Positions 59,017 through 64,000 of a stretch of DNA of 64,000 nucleotides are shown in pieces. The notes under the pieces were generated by a model, which was given only the letters and a program-made list of their open reading frames with translations, had not been told where the DNA came from and made no database searches. Origin of the DNA: an uncultured Eubacteriales bacterium (lineage in GTDB: Bacteria > Bacillota > Clostridia > Oscillospirales > Butyricicoccaceae); contig CAKRRK010000006.1 of NCBI GenBank assembly GCA_934395135.1, positions 15,353-79,352 on the forward strand, in the 5' to 3' direction. Each line of letters opens with the position of its first letter. Positions within the stretch are counted from its first letter, which is position 1. The position numbers were made by a program, and so were the translations under genes.

Positions 59017-59742
59017 TTAATGATTGCCTTCCGGCGCGTTGTCGCCAACCGGCATAAACAAGGATGCGATATCCGGCCGGGACGTGTGAATATAATTGAT
59101 GTTCATATCTACCATGCGGCGGAGATGAAATTCATCGTCTGTGGGCGCGGAAGATACGCAAAGTCCCAGCCGCTGCGCCTTGGCCACAAACGAGGAATCG
59201 GCTTCTTCCGGCCGAATTTGAATGCCGTAGAAACCGGAATCTTTCACAAACAGCAGCAATTCATTGACGTTGCCGGAAAGGGAGGGCACATCCAGCATAA
59301 AGTTTAAATCCGGATAGCGCTGGATAAGTTCCAGGGTATCCTTGGACGCGCCGCACAGCATGTAGGCCCGGGAAAGATATTCGGAATATTTGAGGGCAAT
59401 GCGCACGAATGGAATAATTTTGGGCGTGGATACCCGGAAAGCGATCTGGTAGGCATAGGATTTTGCAAGATCAATGGCCTGTCCGGCGGTAACCAGCCGC
59501 TTGCAGAAGGGCCGAAGCTCGTCAAAGGTAAAATTGGAAAGCAAGGTGATGGCGCCGTCGGAGGCGGTCACCTTTCCGTCCTTTCCCAAAATAGGGATAC
59601 AATCTTTGGTCAAATCAAAATGCAGGCAGCAGCCGTCCGCGCCGTTGTCATGGCCTGCGGCAATGCTTTCCAGACTGTTTTCCTCGGTATGCATGCATCC
59701 GGATTCCGCCATTATAAAGGTGCCTTTGTGATTTTGAATCAT
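59017..59742 (-). CDS. GDPD-fold protein lacking catalytic residues
   Basis: 241 residues resembling glycerophosphodiester phosphodiesterases (TIM barrel): ENSLESIAAGHDNGADG and LTKDCIPILGKDG align with the family's ENT...GAD and TKDG...HD. The general His-Arg pair of the HRG motif reads ESG, the ELD acidic pair reads HFD, and the HD histidine is Lys. So the phosphodiesterase site seems lost, although the barrel outline is kept through residue 241. GGGAGG precedes ATG 59742. A binding or regulatory role is a guess. Confidence 0.72.
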   Translation of the reverse strand: MIQNHKGTFIMAESGCMHTEENSLESIAAGHDNGADGCCLHFDLTKDCIPILGKDGKVTASDGAITLLSNFTFDELRPFCKRLVTAGQAIDLAKSYAYQIAFRVSTPKIIPFVRIALKYSEYLSRAYMLCGASKDTLELIQRYPDLNFMLDVPSLSGNVNELLLFVKDSGFYGIQIRPEEADSSFVAKAQRLGLCVSSAPTDDEFHLRRMVDMNINYIHTSRPDIASLFMPVGDNAPEGNH

Positions 59743-59760
59743 AGTTGCCTCCCAAGTGTG

Positions 59761-60288
59761 TTAAAGGGTTTCCGGCGCGGAATATTCCCTCCCAAAGGTA
59801 TCTACCGTTACTTTTGTCATCGCCATGTCCACAACCGGACGATCCATATAGTCCCGTTTTGCGTTTACAATGACGTCGCAGGCGTCCATGCCCTCGGTCA
59901 CTTTGCCGAACGCGGCGTATTGTCCGTCCAGGTGTGGCGCATCAGAGGTCATAATAAAAAACTGGGATCCGGCAGAATCCGGCGCCATCGTTCGAGCCAT
60001 GGAAATCACGCCGCGGGTATGGCGCAGCCCGTTCTGGAAGCCGTTGCCCGAAAATTCGCCCCGGATGGAGTAGCCGGGGCCGCCCATGCCGGTGCCTTCC
60101 GGATCACCGCCCTGGATCATAAAGCCGGGAATGACACGGTGGAAAATCAATCCGTCATAAAAGCCTTTCTTGACAAGGGAAATAAAGTTGTTGACGGTAT
60201 TGGGGGCAATATCTGGAAAAAGTTCCACCTTCACTATGCCGCCGGTGGACAATTCAATGGTCACAATCGGGTTATTCATAAAATTCAT
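59761..60288 (-). CDS. Cyclophilin-type peptidyl-prolyl isomerase
   Basis: 175 residues. Family motifs: FHRVIPGFMIQGGDP (about 48-62), GGPGYSIRGEF, HTRGVISMAR with SAGSQFFI (about 103-111). It speeds proline isomerisation in protein folding. ATG 60288 follows AGGAG with only 3 bases spacing; ATG 60279 is an alternative. No signal peptide, so the enzyme is cytosolic. It is co-oriented 18 bases before the GDPD-like gene. Confidence 0.93.
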   Translation of the reverse strand: MNFMNNPIVTIELSTGGIVKVELFPDIAPNTVNNFISLVKKGFYDGLIFHRVIPGFMIQGGDPEGTGMGGPGYSIRGEFSGNGFQNGLRHTRGVISMARTMAPDSAGSQFFIMTSDAPHLDGQYAAFGKVTEGMDACDVIVNAKRDYMDRPVVDMAMTKVTVDTFGREYSAPETL

Positions 60289-60410
60289 ACGCTCCTTTGT
60301 TCTATCGTCGGTTATTATAGTTATTGTAACAAATACAGCCGGATTATACAATACTTCCCGGCGGGAAAAGAAAAATTATCCTTTTCGGGCCGAAAAACAG
60401 CGGCCAAGCA

Positions 60411-60545
60411 TCATTTGCCGCAGCGTCGGCCGCAGCCGCTGCAGTTCCCTCCGCAGCCCCGTCCGGCTGTTTGGTCGCTGTGGATTTTGCGGACGGCCAG
60501 CGTCACAAGAACAGCCAGCGCCGCAAGGACAACAATGGTTATCAT
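60411..60545 (-). CDS. FeoB-associated Cys-rich membrane peptide
   Basis: 44 residues: one N-terminal membrane span (MITIVVLAALAVLVTLAV), then a Cys/Gly-rich end with CGGNCSGCGRRC, the FeoB-associated Cys-rich membrane protein pattern. It is read on the minus strand from ATG 60545 to TGA at 60413-60411; a TTG at 60557 behind GGCAGGG could start it. No feoA or feoB lies in the window, so it may serve an iron or metal role elsewhere. Confidence 0.7.
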   Translation of the reverse strand: MITIVVLAALAVLVTLAVRKIHSDQTAGRGCGGNCSGCGRRCGK

Positions 60546-60636
60546 AAGAATCGCCAAACCCTGCCTTTCCAACACAAAACGGAATCAAATGCAAATAAAA
60601 TGGTTACTTCTATTATTATAATATGGAAGGCCGGGA

Positions 60637-60664
60637 TGTCAATGGCCGATGTTTGTGGTATAAT
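60637..60664 (+). promoter_or_regulatory. Extended -10 promoter of the two-component system
   Basis: TGGTATAAT ends at 60664; TGTCAA is a weak -35 16 bases upstream. It lies about 53 bases before the response-regulator ATG. Confidence 0.5.
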
Positions 60665-60716
60665 GAAAGCAGACACGACGGACTGCCCTGGGAGTGGGAG
60701 AAGAAGGAGGCGGAAC

Positions 60717-61394
60717 ATGTTCCGGATTTTGCTGGCGGACGATGAACCAAGGATGCGCAAGCTGGTATCGGATTTTTTGAAAAGGGATGGCTATGAGATT
60801 GTGGAGGCCGCCGACGGGAACGAAGCGGCGGCTGTGTTTGACAGCCAGGCCATTGATCTGGCGATTTTGGACGTTATGATGCCGGGGCTGGACGGATGGT
60901 CGGTGCTCCGCCACATCAAAGCCCGCCGGGCGGACGTGCCGGTGCTGATGCTGACGGCCCGGGCGGAGGACGCAGATCAGGTGCTCAGCTTTGAACTGGG
61001 TGCAGACGACTATGTGTCCAAGCCCTTCAGTCCTATGGTGCTGGCGGCAAGGGTGGGTGCGATTTTTAAGCGGACGGCCCGAAAGGACGGGGGCGGGATG
61101 TTTTATGCGGGGGAGCTTGCTATTGACGAGGAAAGGCGCCTCGTCACAGCCGGCGGAAAAGAGGTTGCCTTGACGCCGCGGGAATATGAACTGCTGATTT
61201 ATTTGAAAAACAATAAAAATATTGCGTTGTCCCGGGAGAAAATATTGAACGAGGTGTGGGGATACGACTATTTTGGAGATCTTCGCGGGGTGGATACTCA
61301 CATTAAAAAATTACGGGCAAAGCTTGGAGAAGTGTGCGGCGGCTATATCGCTACGGTTCGGGGATATGGTTACCGGTTTGAGGTGCAGTTGTGA
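60717..61394 (+). CDS. OmpR/PhoB-family response regulator
   Basis: 225 residues. Receiver domain with the acidic pocket near residues 8-9 (ADDE), phospho-acceptor D52 in LAILDVMMPG and K at about 102 (VSKPFSP). The C-terminal winged helix (about 130-222) has TPREYELLIYL and DTHIKKLRAKLG. ATG 60717 follows AAGGAGG. It overlaps the sensor kinase gene by 4 bases. Confidence 0.94.
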   Translation: MFRILLADDEPRMRKLVSDFLKRDGYEIVEAADGNEAAAVFDSQAIDLAILDVMMPGLDGWSVLRHIKARRADVPVLMLTARAEDADQVLSFELGADDYVSKPFSPMVLAARVGAIFKRTARKDGGGMFYAGELAIDEERRLVTAGGKEVALTPREYELLIYLKNNKNIALSREKILNEVWGYDYFGDLRGVDTHIKKLRAKLGEVCGGYIATVRGYGYRFEVQL

Positions 61395-62860
61395 AACGTT
61401 CCATAAAATTTCAAGTATTTTTCCTTATCAGTCTGGTGGCGGTGGTATTTGTAGCGGTGATTTCTCTGCTGAACGCCCTGTTCTACGACGATTATTACCT
61501 GTATCAGAAAAAAAACGCCCTGGTGAGCCTGTATAACCAGACCGAAGCGGCGTATGTGGGGGAAGCCGGCGAGCTGCAGCCGGTATTCAACCACTTTGAA
61601 ACGAAATATGGCGTCCGTATCCGGGTGGTCTCCGGGTATTATCTGGTATATGATACCAATTATACCCGGGACAACTTTTTTTCCTTTCGCCAAAATCAGG
61701 AACACCAGGCGGCATTGTCCTCCGGCCTGTTTTATGCATTTGACGAAGAGGAATACCGGGAGAACGGCTATAGCTTTATGACCACGAAAGACGGGGATTA
61801 TCAGAACGAATATGTCTGTCTGCTGGGCGGTCTTTCCAACGGCGATATTCTGGTGGCCAGCATACCGGTGGCAATGCTGGAGGAAAATGTCAGCTTCAGC
61901 AGCCTGTTTGTGACCATTGCGGGTTTGCTTGCTCTGGCAGTTTGTCTTGTGCTTGCCGGCGTGATTTCCCAGCGGTTTACAAGGCCTATTATCGCCCTGT
62001 CGGACATTGCCACATCGATGGCGACGCTGGATTTTTCCAAAAAATATCAGGGACAGACCGAGGATGAAATTGGTCAGCTGGGAGAGAACATCAACCGGCT
62101 GTCTTACCAGCTGGACAAGGCGATTGCGGAACTGCGGCAGACCAATGCGTCTCTGGAGGAGGAAATCCGGCAGAAAGAAAAAATTGACCATATGCGCAAA
62201 GAATTCCTCATTAACGCCTCCCATGAACTAAAAACCCCGGTTGCCCTCATACAGGGATACGCAGAGGGGCTGAAGATGGGCATTAACAGCAGGGAGGATA
62301 CGGAGTTTTACTGCGATACCATTATAGAGGAAGCGGCGCATATGAACAAACTGGTGATGCAGCTGCTGGACTTGTCCCGGTTGGAACTGGGCAACAGCGC
62401 GCCGAAACGGGCGCTGACCGATGGGGATGAACTTGCAGAGCATGTGTGCCGAAGGCTGGAACATGCAGCCCGGGAAAAGGGCCTAACCATAGAACGGGAG
62501 CCGGTGGGTACGGTATGGTGCGACGAAGAAATGTTGGAACAGGTGCTGACCAATTTTCTGTCCAATGCCATAAGGCATACAAAGACCGGGGGCCGCATCC
62601 GGCTGTATGGCGCGGAGGAGAACGGCGCCTGCAAGGTAGCGGTATACAATGACGGCCTTCCCATACCGGAAGACGCGATGGAAATGCTCTGGGAAAAGTT
62701 TTATAAAATCGACAAAGCCCATACAAGGACGCAGGGCGGGACCGGAATCGGACTGTCGATTGTGCGGGCCATCGCCATCGCGCATGGCGGCGGCTATGGA
62801 GTGCGCAACCTTGAACACGGCGTGGAATTTTATGTGTTATTCCCGGATAAGGGATTATAA
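61391..62860 (+). CDS. Sensor histidine kinase
   Basis: 489 residues: N-terminal span (about 8-30), an extracellular sensor of ~140 residues, a second span (about 177-200), HAMP (about 200-252), the H-box NASHELKTPV (about 275-284), N-box NFLSNAIRH and G-box GGTGIGLSIV. The start is GTG 61391, overlapping the response-regulator stop. The sensor domain is unlike named ones that I know, so the signal is unknown. Confidence 0.94.
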   Translation: MKRSIKFQVFFLISLVAVVFVAVISLLNALFYDDYYLYQKKNALVSLYNQTEAAYVGEAGELQPVFNHFETKYGVRIRVVSGYYLVYDTNYTRDNFFSFRQNQEHQAALSSGLFYAFDEEEYRENGYSFMTTKDGDYQNEYVCLLGGLSNGDILVASIPVAMLEENVSFSSLFVTIAGLLALAVCLVLAGVISQRFTRPIIALSDIATSMATLDFSKKYQGQTEDEIGQLGENINRLSYQLDKAIAELRQTNASLEEEIRQKEKIDHMRKEFLINASHELKTPVALIQGYAEGLKMGINSREDTEFYCDTIIEEAAHMNKLVMQLLDLSRLELGNSAPKRALTDGDELAEHVCRRLEHAAREKGLTIEREPVGTVWCDEEMLEQVLTNFLSNAIRHTKTGGRIRLYGAEENGACKVAVYNDGLPIPEDAMEMLWEKFYKIDKAHTRTQGGTGIGLSIVRAIAIAHGGGYGVRNLEHGVEFYVLFPDKGL

Positions 62861-62862
62861 AC

Positions 62863-62904
62863 CACAAAAACCGGCGGGCGCCAAAAGCTTGCCGGTTTTT
62901 TGTG
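62863..62904. terminator. Terminator after the histidine kinase gene
   Basis: Arms CACAAAAACCGGC and GCCGGTTTTTTGTG with a 15-base loop. Confidence 0.8.
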
Positions 62905-62975
62905 AAAGATTACAATGCATGAAACCTCCCGTTGTGCTAGGATAAAATCGTTCGGAACAAAAGGGAGATGCTGCA

Positions 62976-63905
62976 GTGAAAGACAGAAGATTGGTGAAGG
63001 GATGCCTGCTGGCGGTTTTGGGCGCGTCGTTTTGGGCATTGTCCGGTGTGTGCGGGCAATATATGTTTGAACAAAAAGGCGTGGATCCAGGACAGATGGT
63101 GGCCCTTCGGCTGCTGATCAGCGGCGGCGTGTTGCTGTTGCTTACCATAAGAAAGAAGGGGCGTGCTGCGTTCCGCTGGGAAAGAAAAGATACGGTGCCG
63201 CTGCTTGCCGCGGGTTTGCTTGGCATTGCGATGTGTCAGTACGCCTATTTTACATCCATCCATTATTCCAATACGGCCACCGGGACGATTCTCTGTTATC
63301 TCAGCCCGCTGATGGTGCTATTTTTTCTGGCGGGAAAAGACCGGCGCCGTCCGTCCGGAACGGAGCTTGCGGCGCTGTTTCTGGCGTTTGCCGGCATGTT
63401 TCTGTGCGTGACCCATGGGGATCCGGCAACGCTGTCCATTTCACCGCCGGCGCTTTTTGGGGGAATGTTGTCTGCGGCGGCATTTGCTATTTATACCATT
63501 CAGCCGCAAAAGCTGATTCAACGGTATGGAACCGTATTTGTCAACGCTTGGGGAATGGTGGCGGGCGGCCTTGTCTTGGGCTGCCTGTTTCGGCCGTGGG
63601 ATCTGAGAGGCGTCTGGGATGCTCCGGCATGGACGGCGTTTGCATGCATTATCGGTCTTGGTACTGTGTTATCGTTCACTTTTTACCAGGAAGGCGTGCG
63701 GCTTGTAGGGGCGGCGAAGGGAAGCGTACTGTCCTCTGTGGAACCGATTGTTTCCACAGCGCTGTCCGTAATTTGGCTGAAAAGTTCGTTTCAGCCGTTG
63801 GATTATCTGGGATTTGTTCTGATCGTTTCCACGATTTTTATGATCACGGCGGGAAACCAATTGCAGAAATTGTCAAAAAGAATAAAAAAACAAGGAGGAA
63901 ACTAG
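62976..63905 (+). CDS. DMT-superfamily (EamA) transporter
   Basis: 309 residues with the two-repeat EamA layout, about 10 spans. The N-terminal half includes GASFWALSGVCGQ (about 16-28) and the second half FTFYQEGVRLVGAAKGSVLSSVEPIVS (about 230-256), both typical of metabolite exporters. The start is GTG 62976 behind AAAGGGAG. The cargo is unknown, perhaps amino acids or related metabolites. Confidence 0.9.
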   Translation: MKDRRLVKGCLLAVLGASFWALSGVCGQYMFEQKGVDPGQMVALRLLISGGVLLLLTIRKKGRAAFRWERKDTVPLLAAGLLGIAMCQYAYFTSIHYSNTATGTILCYLSPLMVLFFLAGKDRRRPSGTELAALFLAFAGMFLCVTHGDPATLSISPPALFGGMLSAAAFAIYTIQPQKLIQRYGTVFVNAWGMVAGGLVLGCLFRPWDLRGVWDAPAWTAFACIIGLGTVLSFTFYQEGVRLVGAAKGSVLSSVEPIVSTALSVIWLKSSFQPLDYLGFVLIVSTIFMITAGNQLQKLSKRIKKQGGN

Positions 63906-63943
63906 GAAAAGTGCCGATTCCCCAAAAAAGAATAAAAAGGGGA

Positions 63944-63973
63944 TTGACAAAGTAGGTAAGGAGGTGGTATTCT
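63944..63973 (+). promoter_or_regulatory. Promoter of a gene beyond the right edge
   Basis: TTGACA (63944-63949), 18 bases, TATTCT (63968-63973). GAGGTG (63961-63966) and CACCTC (63981-63986) form an inverted repeat across the -10, possibly a repressor site. No gene start is visible before 64000. Confidence 0.55.
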
Positions 63974-64000
63974 ATACAAGCACCTCACGCGAAAGCAAAA

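Overview
The window looks like the chromosome of an anaerobic, spore-forming, butyrate-producing Bacillota of the class Clostridia. This is inferred from sporulation genes (ylbJ, yqfC, yqfD), a bcd-etfB-etfA electron-bifurcating module, a dacF-like PBP, the Firmicute order yqfC-yqfD-phoH-ybeY-dgkA-era-yqzL-recO-mutS2, and many coding regions of fairly high G+C separated by AT-rich intergenic stretches. I see no prophage, insertion sequence, CRISPR array, rRNA or tRNA. Almost everything reads as core or lineage-specific chromosome.

Layout. 1-5.2 kb: 5' end of fhs (one-carbon metabolism), rodA, a D,D-carboxypeptidase, a small zinc-ribbon protein, and ylbJ. 5.2-13.1 kb: the sporulation/ribosome/repair operon yqfC-yqfD-phoH-ybeY-dgkA-era, then yqzL-like, recO and mutS2. 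13.3-17.0 kb: a Crh-like HPr paralogue whose His15 is Tyr, uvrC, rsmD, coaD and a coiled-coil protein. 17.1-19.3 kb: a decayed UPF0324/YeiH transporter gene and a membrane-fused spermidine synthase-like protein. 19.6-22.3 kb: a repeat- and palindrome-rich control region, an AraC regulator, and a divergent CRP/FNR regulator and 4Fe-4S protein pair. 22.4-27.9 kb: a TetR/MMPL/heptad-repeat export cassette. 28-31.4 kb: pepD-like dipeptidase and glutamine-dependent NAD synthetase. 31.7-36 kb: an overlapping three-gene peptidoglycan-binding operon followed by asparagine synthetase. 36-38.5 kb: a tiny Arg/Cys-rich protein, a DUF134 regulator, an APRT-like phosphoribosyltransferase and a protein with a possible PD-(D/E)XK-like end. 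38.9-40.7 kb: an IscU-like scaffold paired with a GGGtGRT protein. 40.9-44.2 kb: bcd-etfB-etfA behind a long structured leader. 44.5-48.1 kb: deoD, a GGADGPT microprotein, a TfoX-N protein, a ClpP/TepA-like protein, a DnaA-box cluster, and an ECF sigma/anti-sigma pair. 48.1-51.2 kb: DUF4358 lipoprotein, MBOAT and DHHW proteins (surface polymer O-acylation). 51.3-58.9 kb: the minus-strand operon abcF-ydcF-prfA-zip-sua5::coaE-M18 aminopeptidase. 59-60.6 kb: a GDPD-like protein with lost catalytic residues, a cyclophilin and a FeoB-associated Cys-rich peptide. 60.7-64 kb: a two-component system, a DMT transporter, and a promoter for a gene beyond the edge.

Most noteworthy: the HPr-like protein with Tyr15; the Sua5-CoaE fusion; the IscU-like/GGGtGRT pair; the structured leader before bcd; the nested inverted-repeat element plus 32-bp palindrome before the AraC gene; the catalytically stripped GDPD homologue; the DnaA-box cluster away from dnaA; and several microproteins. 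Calls rest on reading motifs and gene order only. No database search or folding program was run.
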